Shown here: piece by piece, positions 8,508-17,568 of the stretch | Numbering within the stretch: the stretch's first letter is position 1 | Layout: each line of letters begins with the position of its first letter | Assembly (NCBI GenBank): GCA_024275315.1 | Contig: JAJRZK010000026.1 | Coordinates: 42,501-106,500 of the forward strand | Direction: 5' to 3' | Length of the DNA: 64,000 nucleotides | From: Nitrospirota bacterium | Lineage (GTDB): Bacteria; Nitrospinota_A; UBA7883 | Made by a program: the position numbers and the translations under genes | The notes under the pieces: model-generated | What the model was told of the DNA's origin: nothing | What the model saw: only the letters and a program-made list of their open reading frames with translations | Databases searched by the model: none

Positions 8508-9722
8508 TTAAAGATTTACAGCGCAAATCCGGTCTTTCTGGATAACGAACTTCACCATCTCGTATTCACGGTCAATGGTTGTCGAATAATCCAGGATCGA
8601 TATTTTCACACCCGGATGGGCGATTCTGCCTACCTTCAGGCACGCCTTTGCGTTTCCCTTGTCATCGGGAGCCTTGCGCTCTCCGCTTTCAAGCTCTCGC
8701 ACCACTTCTCTTAGATATACCGTGGACAGAAGAGCGGCCCCCAGCCGCCTGTAGCTCTCCTTTTTACTTTTGTCCAACTGCAAGTCTTCTTTTGTCCTGG
8801 CTATATCAGACATGCTCATCAGGCACGACATGGGATCGTCCGGGTTGTATTGGATAATGAGGGATAACCCCCTGGCGGCGAATTGGGCGTCTTTTTCCGC
8901 TTTGGCAAGCTTTTTTGCAATCTCTTTGCAATACCTTTCGAACTCGGCGTGACGAATCTTGTAAAAAGGGTTGTAACCGATCACCACTTCGGTAGCGGCG
9001 CCTCCCTCCGATCCGATTTTGGAGACGCTTATTCCGTTCCTCGACCTGGTCACTCCCCCCACGAGCGCAGAAACGCCAGAGACGACAACTTTATCCCCAG
9101 CGCTCAGGTCGCAGTCTATCAGCGAGCCGTCCACAATTATCGACCCCATCGCCTCCATGTGGCAATGCTGGGCGAAGCTGACATTGATATTTTTCCCGGC
9201 GGTGATCAACGCCTTGTTTTCACCGGTGACCCCGCCCCTCAGGGAAACGTTTCCCTTTGCCTGTAGCCTTGCTCCTTCCACAAGCTCGAACACTTCTATA
9301 TCCGCGCCAGATTCGACTTTGTAATCGTAAGCCACTCCACCTTTTATTATTATCGTCGACTCAGAGGACAAGTTCCCGGTGTCCCTGCCGACGTCGCCTT
9401 CGATTTCCATATGGGGTGTAATATCCAGCTTTCCACCTCTTGCGCATAAAAACCCGTCTATCGCGCTCAGGATCGACGATTTTTCTTCGTGGTGCAAAAG
9501 CTTGCCTGAAAGAAGCGATTTGACCTCGACTCCTTTGGGGACAATGTACCTGATTCCTTTCTTGCCGTCCTTATGGGCTGATCCAGCCTCCAGCACTCGG
9601 GCGATTTCCTGGCCCTTGGCGACTTTCACAGGAACTGCGAAGATGGAACCGAGGTTTTTGTTGCGGAATTCGGTTACGATTTCTTCGTTGAATTTCAGGA
9701 GGAACTCTATATCCAGTTCCAT
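8508..9722 (-). CDS. FapA (DUF342) family protein
   Basis: Inside this 404-residue product lies a glycine- and valine-rich repetitive region (SLRGGVTG, ITAGKNINV, IVDGSLIDC), consistent with the parallel beta-helix of the FapA/DUF342 family. It is followed by a coiled-coil segment around residues 270-300. FapA proteins are linked to flagellar assembly and surface functions, but their mechanism is poorly defined. I prefer the ATG at 9722, 4 nt after the upstream stop, over the track's TTG at 9737, which would overlap the previous gene by 11 bp. Confidence 0.8.
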   Translation of the reverse strand: MELDIEFLLKFNEEIVTEFRNKNLGSIFAVPVKVAKGQEIARVLEAGSAHKDGKKGIRYIVPKGVEVKSLLSGKLLHHEEKSSILSAIDGFLCARGGKLDITPHMEIEGDVGRDTGNLSSESTIIIKGGVAYDYKVESGADIEVFELVEGARLQAKGNVSLRGGVTGENKALITAGKNINVSFAQHCHMEAMGSIIVDGSLIDCDLSAGDKVVVSGVSALVGGVTRSRNGISVSKIGSEGGAATEVVIGYNPFYKIRHAEFERYCKEIAKKLAKAEKDAQFAARGLSLIIQYNPDDPMSCLMSMSDIARTKEDLQLDKSKKESYRRLGAALLSTVYLREVVRELESGERKAPDDKGNAKACLKVGRIAHPGVKISILDYSTTIDREYEMVKFVIQKDRICAVNL

Positions 9723-9726
9723 GTCA

Positions 9727-11259
9727 CTATTTGCCAAGGGCGTTTTTTAAAAGGAGCCTGAAAGAGCTCCAGCCGGAGAGGTAGTCGTCGATCAGAAAAG
9801 CGTCGTCCGGGTGGATAGCTACAAAGCGCAACATCGCGGTATGAATCCCGTTTTCACTGGTTTCAGATTCAAACACTACCGCGATCGCGTCGAAACGAAG
9901 CTGCTTTTCCCATGGCCGGTCCACAAACATCAGAACATTCGTCCCATCGTGCAACGGTTTATCCAGAGCGACGAGCGCGCCAGCCCTGTCAATCGACAGG
10001 CAAACAGCCTTGCGCAAGGGTTTTTTGGCTTTTTCCGCGTTAAGCCCGCCCAGCGACATTTCGGCGCTCAACATGTCATGTCCCAGATAATGGGTTACCA
10101 CGCTCTCAAGACGGCTGACCCTGGCCAGGGTGGTGTTGATAGCGTTTTTCAGGTTGTCCGGCACATCGTCTCCCATATCCAGGCCTTCCAGGTCGGCTGC
10201 TTGGTCCAGCGCGGTTCGCTCGGCGGTGCTGTGTTTGATTATCACTCCTTCCAGACGCTCCGCCGCCCGGCTGTCGATAATCAAAAAACTGAAACCGAAA
10301 AAATCCTCCGTAAATTCATTTTGTGTTTTTATGGCGCCATTGTCATCCGCTCCATCTGCAAACAGCTCGTCCTGTCTTGCCGTCGTATCCTCTTCAGTCA
10401 ACTCCTGCGCGTCATCGGATAGACCCTCCTTTGGCGAAGTCAATTCGTCTATGTCACCAAGATCAACTTCGGCCGGTTCGGTTATCTCCATCTCGTCAAA
10501 GATATCGTCAATCTGCTCCGGCGGGTGTTCCGGGGGTTGTTCGGCTTGTGGTTCCTGGCTTTCCTCTTTCGGGGTCTCGTCATCCGTAAAAAGCGAATCA
10601 ACCGGACTTTTATCCAGTGAGCGTTCTATATCCACTTCCAGTTCCGCGTCCAGATCATTGGTGTCTATATCGGGGATATCCTCCAGCTCCTTGTCGATCC
10701 TGTAGAACTCGTCTTCTGGTCCAGAGGGTTTTACAGGTTCTTCGGGCATGGATTCTATCTCTTCGTCTTTTAACTCATTTACGAGAAGGTCGTCCTCCTT
10801 TGAAAACTGGTTCGATGGGGTTTCGTCAGACCAGCCATCGGCGTCTTCCCGGGTGTCCGGTGTATATTCCAGAGTTTCCATTTCAGACGAATCAACAACA
10901 TGATCGTTTTCAGCCGATTCAACCTCGCCCGACACGTCGGAGGGAGCGTTCTGGTTTACAAGATATGGCTCCGCTTCACCGGTGATACTCACGATTATCA
11001 GCGGGAACGACTGGTCCTGAATAAGCTTTGAACCCATGATCCAGGCTTCTCCGTCCCGCTCCGCGAAGAAAAAAATCTCGTCTCCCAAGGAGAGGGAGAC
11101 CATTTCCTTGTCACGGTTGGATATGACCACCGCCATCAGGTTTTCTTTTATCTTTTTTACCAGGCATGTGTACTTCTCAGCTCTTGGGGTGGAGGAAAGG
11201 CTGAATATGGCTTTGCTGTCGATGGAAAAAAGACTTTTAGGATCCACGGTTATATACAA
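9727..11259 (-). CDS. PilZ-like protein with YcgR-type N-terminus and long acidic linker
   Basis: A 510-residue protein at the head of the fapA-motA-motB-pilZ operon. Residues 1-100 look like a YcgR/PilZN beta domain. Residues 100-320 are a highly acidic, low-complexity linker. Residues 320-400 include a helical segment, and the C-terminal 110 residues resemble a PilZ barrel. The c-di-GMP motifs are degenerate: there is no clear RxxxR, and LSIDRAG replaces DxSxxG. It may therefore be a structural PilZ that does not bind ligand. The start is uncertain (TTG at 11259, or an in-frame GTG 12 nt later). Confidence 0.55.
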   Translation of the reverse strand: MYITVDPKSLFSIDSKAIFSLSSTPRAEKYTCLVKKIKENLMAVVISNRDKEMVSLSLGDEIFFFAERDGEAWIMGSKLIQDQSFPLIIVSITGEAEPYLVNQNAPSDVSGEVESAENDHVVDSSEMETLEYTPDTREDADGWSDETPSNQFSKEDDLLVNELKDEEIESMPEEPVKPSGPEDEFYRIDKELEDIPDIDTNDLDAELEVDIERSLDKSPVDSLFTDDETPKEESQEPQAEQPPEHPPEQIDDIFDEMEITEPAEVDLGDIDELTSPKEGLSDDAQELTEEDTTARQDELFADGADDNGAIKTQNEFTEDFFGFSFLIIDSRAAERLEGVIIKHSTAERTALDQAADLEGLDMGDDVPDNLKNAINTTLARVSRLESVVTHYLGHDMLSAEMSLGGLNAEKAKKPLRKAVCLSIDRAGALVALDKPLHDGTNVLMFVDRPWEKQLRFDAIAVVFESETSENGIHTAMLRFVAIHPDDAFLIDDYLSGWSSFRLLLKNALGK

Positions 11260-11452
11260 TTCCCAGCAGGTTCAAGATCAATCAGGCTGTTTTGCTTGCA
11301 AACTGGCAAACAAGAGATAAAGCCAAATATATCAGGTAATGATACAACCATTGCAGGGGACGTTACAACTTATTTCATGCCAAATCCCGGGTACGGGTAA
11401 CCGCTTGAAAATATAGCCGACAGTTTCATGAATGCTTAAACTTCAGGCCGTA

Positions 11453-11461
11453 TGCTAGAAT
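11453..11461 (+). promoter_or_regulatory. extended -10 promoter, predicted leaderless start of second gspE
   Basis: TGCTAGAAT is an extended -10 box. It is followed by exactly 6 nt and then the ATG at 11468, which places the transcription start on the A of the start codon. No Shine-Dalgarno is present. Confidence 0.5.
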
Positions 11462-11467
11462 TATATT

Positions 11468-13258
11468 ATGGCTTTGTTGCAAGATACGAGAAAACTGGCG
11501 CAGTTGCTCCTCAAAGATCGCAAGATCGACCGATCCGGTTTCGACCAGATCATGACACGCCTCACAGAAAAATCAAAAACCGTCACAGGCAAACAGGGCC
11601 ATTATTCCAAAGCGGTCGAGCAAAACGGGGCGGATGTTATACGGTTTATCAGCGGGTTGAATATCAGGTCCGCCGGCAGGAAAAACAAGGTGGTTGGCGA
11701 GGATGAAATTGTCAAGTCGGTAGCCGCTCATTTTAAACTTCCATATAAAAAGCTCGACCCCCTGGACCTGGATATAAACGTGGTCACCCGCACCATCCCG
11801 AAACCGTTCGCGCTAAAGCACATGATAGTGCCTTTAAGCGAGCAGGATGGAGTGTTAAACGTCGCCTTGATCGACCCCGAAAGCCATGAAGCCGTGGACG
11901 GCATCGCCAGGGTGACCGGCAAGAAAATAAACACCATCCTGGCCTCTCCTGATGATATTCAGCGGATTATAAACGAATTTTTCGGGTTTCGGTCGTCGGT
12001 GAGCAAGGCTGAAGAACAGATCAGCGGGCCGCACATCGATCTGGGCAACCTCGAACAGCTCAACCGTATCAAACGTCCCGACCAGATCCAGTCGAACGAC
12101 GAGCATATAAAAAACGCTGTCGACTATCTTTTTAACAGCGCATTGGAGCTTCGCGCTTCGGACATCCATGTAGAGCCGAAACGTGAAGTCAGCTTGGTGC
12201 GGTTTCGTATTGATGGGCTGTTGCATGAGGTTTACAAGGTTCCAAAAGGCATACACCAGGCCATAGTTTCCAGGATCAAGATGTTGTCCCGCCTTAACAT
12301 AGCCGAAAAGCGCCTTCCCCAGGATGGGCGCATCCGCCTGGAATACGAAGATGGAAGCTCGGAGATCAGGGTGTCTACCATGCCGATCGCGTTTGGCGAG
12401 AAGCTGGTCATGAGAGTCTTAAGGCAGGAGATGCTTTTGCGGGATATGGAGTCCCTGGGCTTTTTCCCGGAGGACCTTATAAAGCTGGAAAGGTCTCTTC
12501 ACAAACCCCATGGCATAGTCCTTGTCACCGGCCCGACCGGCTCCGGCAAGACCACTACCCTCTATTCTGCGTTGGGTCTCCTGGCCAACTCCGAAAAAAA
12601 TATCGTTACAGTGGAAGACCCGATAGAAACTATCTGCCCCGATTTTAACCAGGTGGCGGTCCAGCCTTCCATCGGGGTTACTTTCTCATCGTCAATCAGG
12701 ACAATTTTGCGGCAGGATCCGGATATCATCATGATAGGCGAAATACGCGACTATGAAACCGCCGAAAACGCCATCCAGGCCGCGTTGACCGGGCACCTGG
12801 TGTTGTCTACGCTTCACACCAACGACACAACATCCACGATCACACGCCTGCTGGACCTCGGGGTCAAGCCTTATCAGATAAACTCTTCTGTCGTAAGTAT
12901 TATCGCCCAGCGCCTGGTCAGGATAGTGTGCGCCGATTGCGCGGTGGAAACGAAATACTCAAAAAAGAAACTCGCCAGCCTGGGTGTGAAAATAGACCGC
13001 TCCGAGGTAGCGCTAAAAGAGGGCAAGGGTTGCCAGGAGTGCAGGTTCACCGGATACAAGGGCAGGACCGGCATATATGAAGCGCTGGAGATGGACGATA
13101 CGGTCCGGCGAATGATACAAGAAGGTCAATCTGTCATTTCCATCAGGAAACACGCTCTGAAGCACGGGATGACCACTATACGGGATGACTTGGTCAGAAA
13201 GATGCTTAAGGGCGTAACGACACTGTCTGAAGTATTGAGAGTCGGATCCGGATTTTAG
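11468..13258 (+). CDS. GspE/PilB-type ATPase (second copy)
   Basis: A 596-residue secretion or pilus ATPase. It has an MshEN-like N-terminal region (residues 80-170), Walker A GPTGSGKTT near residue 354, a GEIRD Walker B region, and the zinc tetracysteine (CADC, CQEC). It is clearly paralogous to the copy at 3.6 kb but longer at the N-terminus. No other pilus or secretion gene adjoins it, so the partner machine is unknown. It is transcribed divergently from the stator operon, and the 208-bp gap holds both promoters. Confidence 0.87.
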   Translation: MALLQDTRKLAQLLLKDRKIDRSGFDQIMTRLTEKSKTVTGKQGHYSKAVEQNGADVIRFISGLNIRSAGRKNKVVGEDEIVKSVAAHFKLPYKKLDPLDLDINVVTRTIPKPFALKHMIVPLSEQDGVLNVALIDPESHEAVDGIARVTGKKINTILASPDDIQRIINEFFGFRSSVSKAEEQISGPHIDLGNLEQLNRIKRPDQIQSNDEHIKNAVDYLFNSALELRASDIHVEPKREVSLVRFRIDGLLHEVYKVPKGIHQAIVSRIKMLSRLNIAEKRLPQDGRIRLEYEDGSSEIRVSTMPIAFGEKLVMRVLRQEMLLRDMESLGFFPEDLIKLERSLHKPHGIVLVTGPTGSGKTTTLYSALGLLANSEKNIVTVEDPIETICPDFNQVAVQPSIGVTFSSSIRTILRQDPDIIMIGEIRDYETAENAIQAALTGHLVLSTLHTNDTTSTITRLLDLGVKPYQINSSVVSIIAQRLVRIVCADCAVETKYSKKKLASLGVKIDRSEVALKEGKGCQECRFTGYKGRTGIYEALEMDDTVRRMIQEGQSVISIRKHALKHGMTTIRDDLVRKMLKGVTTLSEVLRVGSGF

Positions 13259-13343
13259 TTTTATCGACGGTGCGGATGGAGCGCTTGCGGGCCGTGTCTG
13301 CGGCGCCCTTGAAAGTGGTATGGGTTGGTGTTGATTTTGCGAA

Positions 13344-14204
13344 TCAGGTCGCAAGGGTGGACACCGGGGTTACAAAAGGGGCTACGCTCTTTAGCGCCTG
13401 CGCCGCCTGGTTGCGCTGGTCAGCGCTCTGGTATACAGCCAGCATCGCCGGTCCGCTACCGGACATGGATACACCCAGGGGGAAAGGGGGTGTCGTTCGG
13501 ATTTTATGTTTTAATCGCGCAAGCGCCGGATAATTTTTGAGCGCCCACGGCTCCAGATCGTTGTAAAGCCTTGTGGCGATGCGGGCGGGGTCTCCCGATC
13601 GCAAATCGTCGATCGTTTCGGGGCGTTGTTCACACGGCGCAAAATCAAATGTCGATTCATTGTACGCTTGGGCTGTGGAGATCCCGAACCCCGGCTTTAT
13701 TATCAGCAACGGAACGCTTGCGACAGTGTCCAGAGGGTTGATTTTTTCTCCGATCCCCTCCACCCAGGCCAACGGGCCCCCAAGGAAAAAAGGAACATCG
13801 GCGCCAACGCCCAGCCCGATTTCCATCAGGCGGCTTGCGGGATAATTTATACCCCACATTTCGTTTAAGATGGCAAGAGTTGTGGCGGCGTTACCGCTCC
13901 CCCCTCCCAGCCCCGCCGAAACAGGGATCGATTTTTCCAGCCGTATATCAACGCCAGCCTCGACGCCAGCGCTCTGGCGCAGGGTAATCGCGGCTTTTAC
14001 AACAAGGTTGTTTTCATCAGTCGGAACATCCGCCCGGTCGCAGTGAAGTTTTATTCCCGGGGCGTCGGTTATTCTGAATGCAAGCGTGTCAGACAGGCTT
14101 ATTTTCTGGAAGATCGAGTTTAACTCGTGATATCCATCGGCCCGTCTGCCTACGATTTTTAGCAGCAGGTTGACCTTGGCTGGTGATTTAATGGTTCTTT
14201 CCAT
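13344..14204 (-). CDS. ispE: 4-diphosphocytidyl-2-C-methyl-D-erythritol kinase
   Basis: The 286-residue GHMP kinase has the N-terminal SPAKVNLLLKIVGRRADGYH signature and the ATP-binding PVSAGLGGGSGNAA loop. It also has GADVPFFLGG, characteristic of IspE. It phosphorylates CDP-methylerythritol in the non-mevalonate isoprenoid pathway. A TATGAT -10-like box lies 11 nt upstream of the ATG, so the leader would be very short. It converges on the second gspE. Confidence 0.95.
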   Translation of the reverse strand: MERTIKSPAKVNLLLKIVGRRADGYHELNSIFQKISLSDTLAFRITDAPGIKLHCDRADVPTDENNLVVKAAITLRQSAGVEAGVDIRLEKSIPVSAGLGGGSGNAATTLAILNEMWGINYPASRLMEIGLGVGADVPFFLGGPLAWVEGIGEKINPLDTVASVPLLIIKPGFGISTAQAYNESTFDFAPCEQRPETIDDLRSGDPARIATRLYNDLEPWALKNYPALARLKHKIRTTPPFPLGVSMSGSGPAMLAVYQSADQRNQAAQALKSVAPFVTPVSTLAT

Positions 14205-14298
14205 ACCCTGAGGCTATCATATTCCGCCGACCAAGAGGATGGCGTCCGAAAATCCCTGTGCATGAACCATGTGGTGACTGGCTCGGCTGGACCCGGTG

Positions 14299-14502
14299 TC
14301 AGGTTTGGGAGGCCTGCCCCCTTTCAAACATGTAATCCGCCAGCAGTCCGCTTGGCATTGTAACGCTGAATTTTTTTCCGTCAAAATCTATGTTCACTTT
14401 TTCAAACAGCTTGACAGAATGTTTCTCAGGTGTATCCCAGCCTGTGTGTACGCTGACGATCACGTTCGCTTCAAAACCACGGTTTTCACTAAAGCTTGCC
14501 AT
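14299..14502 (-). CDS. small hypothetical protein, 67 aa
   Basis: I do not recognise a family. The ATG has a well-placed GGAG Shine-Dalgarno 6 nt upstream, which supports translation. The product is soluble, with alternating hydrophobic positions suggesting beta strands (ANVIVSVHTG, VKLFEKVNIDF). It lies upstream of ispE on the same strand and 94 bp from it. Confidence 0.5.
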   Translation of the reverse strand: MASFSENRGFEANVIVSVHTGWDTPEKHSVKLFEKVNIDFDGKKFSVTMPSGLLADYMFERGQASQT

Positions 14503-14682
14503 TTAACGCTCCGGTCCTTATATATAACTGATCGGCGAGTCCGGCCGGAAGCTTTAACTTCCGCTACCGTGTGTTACAGGCCAGCGGTTGACCGAAGCCA
14601 TGGCAGGCAAGGCCGATCTTGCTAAAATGATAGATAGATATCTGTCAAAATTATACACGAAACAGCAGAGGTTTATAATAAT

Positions 14683-14877
14683 ATGGCTACGATAACAAAA
14701 GAGATGACCATAAACGATGTGGTAAGAGATTATCCCGAAACCATGAAAGTGTTCAACAAACACAAGGTGGACTCGTGCTGTGGCGGCGCGCAAAGTATCG
14801 CCACTACCGCATCGCTTTCAGGGGCGGATATCCCCAAGCTGATCGAGGACCTTAACGCCGCCATAACCGGCAAATAG
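14683..14877 (+). CDS. DUF542 (ScdA/RIC N-terminal-like) small protein
   Basis: The 64-residue product matches the N-terminal domain of RIC/ScdA iron-sulfur repair proteins. It has MTINDVVRDYPETMKVFNKH and a conserved DSCCGG motif with adjacent cysteines. In full-length RIC the domain is followed by a hemerythrin di-iron domain; here only the small domain is present. Stand-alone versions are common in bacteria that handle nitric oxide or low redox potential. An FmdE-like gene follows 90 bp downstream. Confidence 0.82.
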   Translation: MATITKEMTINDVVRDYPETMKVFNKHKVDSCCGGAQSIATTASLSGADIPKLIEDLNAAITGK

Positions 14878-14967
14878 CCTGCGCTGTTTTGCAGGTTGCC
14901 TAAGACGTCTGCGCGTATTTTGCGCCAGCCTGACAAGTGTGAATTTTGCAATCGGAGGATTTAATTA

Positions 14968-15615
14968 ATGCCCCATACGAATTGGAAACAGGATTTCTTT
15001 AACCAGGTAGAACCGATAACACTTCGCGACCCTCTGGCGTCCATTCTCGGGGGCACAGAGGACAACGAGCCGATCCACTATTACTATACGGACTGTATCA
15101 AGGTCGCCGGGCACGCTTGCGCTTCTGTTTCTTCCGCTTTCCAGATGACTAAGCTTGCGTTAAAAGCTCTTTATGGAGAAGACGAGCTTCCCGTTCGCGG
15201 AGATGTCGAGGTTCGCCTGGCGGGAGAAAGAACCACAGGAGCGATTGGCCCGATAGGGCAGGTGATCCAGTTTATAACAGGAGCCGCTACAGAGACGGGG
15301 TTTCACGGGCTTGGCGGGAAATACGGACGGGACAACAAGTTTATATACGATGAAACCTTGGACAGCCAGGGCGCGGCCATCGCGGCTGTCTTTAAAAGGC
15401 TCGACACAGGCAAAGCGGTCATGGTTCAAGCCAATCCGGCCCTCGTCCCGCTTGACGATAAACAGCGTGAATATTCGCAACTTATGCCTCAGGTGATCCA
15501 GGAAACCGCCACGGAAGAGGAACGGGAGAAGTTTTATATATACTGGCAGGGGAAAAACAGGAAAATACTGCTGGAAGACAATCCCGGAGTGTTTACAGTG
15601 ACAAACCTGGAATAA
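14968..15615 (+). CDS. FmdE-like family protein
   Basis: A 215-residue soluble protein with an AGHACASVSSAFQMTKLAL segment. It corresponds to the conserved GHxCxxxxxG-type core of formylmethanofuran dehydrogenase subunit E-like proteins, including the cysteine. No other Fmd/Fwd subunits are present, so a methanofuran role is not implied and the function in bacteria is unknown. A clear GGAGG lies 9 nt before the ATG. It may be co-transcribed with the DUF542 gene. Confidence 0.65.
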   Translation: MPHTNWKQDFFNQVEPITLRDPLASILGGTEDNEPIHYYYTDCIKVAGHACASVSSAFQMTKLALKALYGEDELPVRGDVEVRLAGERTTGAIGPIGQVIQFITGAATETGFHGLGGKYGRDNKFIYDETLDSQGAAIAAVFKRLDTGKAVMVQANPALVPLDDKQREYSQLMPQVIQETATEEEREKFYIYWQGKNRKILLEDNPGVFTVTNLE

Positions 15616-15640
15616 TATCCGGAAAATTTTCCCAACATAT

Positions 15641-15669
15641 TCGACCCCGGGAGGGTTTACCCGTATAAT
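15641..15669 (+). promoter_or_regulatory. ruvB promoter, predicted leaderless
   Basis: TCGACC, a 17-bp spacer and a perfect TATAAT are followed by 6 nt and the ruvB ATG. The predicted transcription start is the start codon itself. No Shine-Dalgarno is visible. Confidence 0.6.
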
Positions 15670-15675
15670 ACAAGC

Positions 15676-16716
15676 ATGTCTGAAAACCGTATAGCAGACC
15701 CGGAACCGGAGTCGGAAGAAGAGCTTGGCATAGAAGCGAGCCTGCGCCCGGGAAGCCTGGAAGATTACATAGGCCAGAAAAAGCTGAAAGAAAACCTGGA
15801 TGTTTTCATAACCGCCGCCAGGGATAGGGGGGCTGCGCTGGATCATTGTCTTTTCTATGGTCCCCCCGGGCTTGGTAAAACTACCCTGGCCCATATTATC
15901 GCCACTGAAATGGGTGGCCATATCAAAATCACTTCCGGGCCGATAATACAACGCCCGGGGGATCTGGCGGCGATTTTGACAAACCTCAAGGGGGACGACA
16001 TTCTGTTTATCGATGAAATCCACAGGTTGAACCCCACCGTAGAGGAGATACTCTATCCGGCGATGGAGGATTACAAGATTGATATAATGATCGGCCAGGG
16101 ACCGGCGGCGCGGTCGATCAATTTGGGTCTTCCCTCGTTTACGCTGGTGGGCGCCACGACCAGGGCGGGTTTGCTGACGTCCCCGTTAAGAAACCGGTTC
16201 GGCATAATCCACAGGCTCGATTTTTACGGCGCCGAAGAGCTTGCAACGATAATAACCAGGTCCGCCGAAATATTGAAAATAAGTATACACGAGGACGGCG
16301 CCAGGGAAATAGCCTCCAGGAGTCGTGGCACCCCGCGGATAGCCAACCGTCTTCTTCGAAGGGCCAGGGATTATGCCGAGGTTAGGGCTGACGGAGTTAT
16401 CACGGGAAAGGTGGCCGACGAGGCGCTCGCGATGATGGAGGTGGATGACCGGGGATTCGACAAGATGGACAGGAAACTGCTGTTGCTGATCATCAAGGAC
16501 TTTGATGGCGGGCCAGTTGGCATAGAATCTGTCGCCGCCGCTATGGCCGAGGATCGGGAGACTATAGAAGATGTTTTTGAAGCATACCTCATACAGGAAG
16601 GGTTTGTGCAACGCACTTCCAGGGGTCGTGTAGCCACAGACAAAGCGTATCGGCATTTCGGCCTGGCAAGGGTGGCTTCGGCGAGTCCCCCGAATCTGGA
16701 ACTTCCCATATCCTGA
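15676..16716 (+). CDS. ruvB: Holliday junction branch migration helicase RuvB
   Basis: The 346-residue AAA+ protein has [12 protein letters not shown], Walker [10 protein letters not shown], Walker [10 protein letters not shown], the sensor region [11 protein letters not shown], and the C-terminal winged helix ([12 protein letters not shown]). It drives branch migration with RuvA. ruvA and ruvC are not in this window, so the usual ruvCAB operon is split. Confidence 0.97.
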   Translation: MSENRIADPEPESEEELGIEASLRPGSLEDYIGQKKLKENLDVFITAARDRGAALDHCLFYGPPGLGKTTLAHIIATEMGGHIKITSGPIIQRPGDLAAILTNLKGDDILFIDEIHRLNPTVEEILYPAMEDYKIDIMIGQGPAARSINLGLPSFTLVGATTRAGLLTSPLRNRFGIIHRLDFYGAEELATIITRSAEILKISIHEDGAREIASRSRGTPRIANRLLRRARDYAEVRADGVITGKVADEALAMMEVDDRGFDKMDRKLLLLIIKDFDGGPVGIESVAAAMAEDRETIEDVFEAYLIQEGFVQRTSRGRVATDKAYRHFGLARVASASPPNLELPIS

Positions 16717-16747
16717 TTATTCTCAACCAATGTTGATAAGATATCCC

Positions 16748-17518
16748 ATGAAAACCAGGTTTTACCTGTCGATTGCGCTTGCGCTCGTTATGTTCTCCGG
16801 TTTACAGTCGGGCGTTTCAGAGGCGAAATCCGTTCCGATCGTTCGCAAGATAGAAGGTTCGTTTCTTACTAATGTGGCCGGCAGTTCCGTCACCCAGCCG
16901 CCTTACATACAGGTCATGCGCTCGCGCGAAGGGTTCGACTACGCCATCAACGGTTTTGAGCGTCTTAAAAACCGTATTACCCAGAGCCGCATCAACTACC
17001 TAAAGAAGCAATTAAAGGGGCTTGATTTCACAAAATATATGCTTGTGGGTGTATTTTCCCAGCCGATGGACAATTACAAGATGACATTAAACAGGATAAG
17101 CGTTGATGACTACAATAGCTCCATAGAAGTAAGCATTTCGTACCGGCACAAAATCCAGAACTTGAGGATACCCCCGAAAAAATCGATCCACTACGTGTTG
17201 GTCGTCGTGCGCAAAAGCGATCTTCCTGTGATCTTGCAAGCCACCGAGCTGGTTTCTTCAAAAAACAGGAAACCGGCTAAGCTTATCACGGTTACCGGAA
17301 GGCTGATGGATTTCAGCGGCGGCTCCGATTTGCAGTTGGTCCCGGTGGTGATCAAGCGAGGCAGTAAAAACAGCTACTATATCAAAGGAGAGCAAGCCGG
17401 CCCGCTGAGGCAGTATATCAGCAAGGTGGTGACGCTCCAGGGGACGGTTTCCAGGGAAAGAAACAGCCCTTACGAATGGGATCTTACAGTCATGAGCATC
17501 GTCAAGATTTACCCGTAG
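16748..17518 (+). CDS. exported protein with PrcB-like C-terminal domain
   Basis: I take the ATG at 16748 as the start because it begins a clean signal peptide (MKTRFYLSIALALVMFSG, cleavage likely after SEA). The central part (GLDFTKYMLVGVFSQPM, then HYVLVVVRKSDL) resembles the PrcB_C fold seen in secreted proteins. The last third looks like a small OB-type domain (KLITVTGRLMDF, VVTLQGTVSRE). The function is unknown. It begins 31 bp after ruvB. Mature length is about 230 residues. Confidence 0.5.
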   Translation: MKTRFYLSIALALVMFSGLQSGVSEAKSVPIVRKIEGSFLTNVAGSSVTQPPYIQVMRSREGFDYAINGFERLKNRITQSRINYLKKQLKGLDFTKYMLVGVFSQPMDNYKMTLNRISVDDYNSSIEVSISYRHKIQNLRIPPKKSIHYVLVVVRKSDLPVILQATELVSSKNRKPAKLITVTGRLMDFSGGSDLQLVPVVIKRGSKNSYYIKGEQAGPLRQYISKVVTLQGTVSRERNSPYEWDLTVMSIVKIYP

Positions 17519-17568
17519 GGTAAGGCGTTAGCCGGGGTGTGGCAAGGTTGGCAAAGGCGGTGGATAAA

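Noticed and set aside
15160-16023. 287-residue minus ORF
   Set aside because: Lies antisense across the FmdE-like gene and ruvB, which both have clear family signatures.
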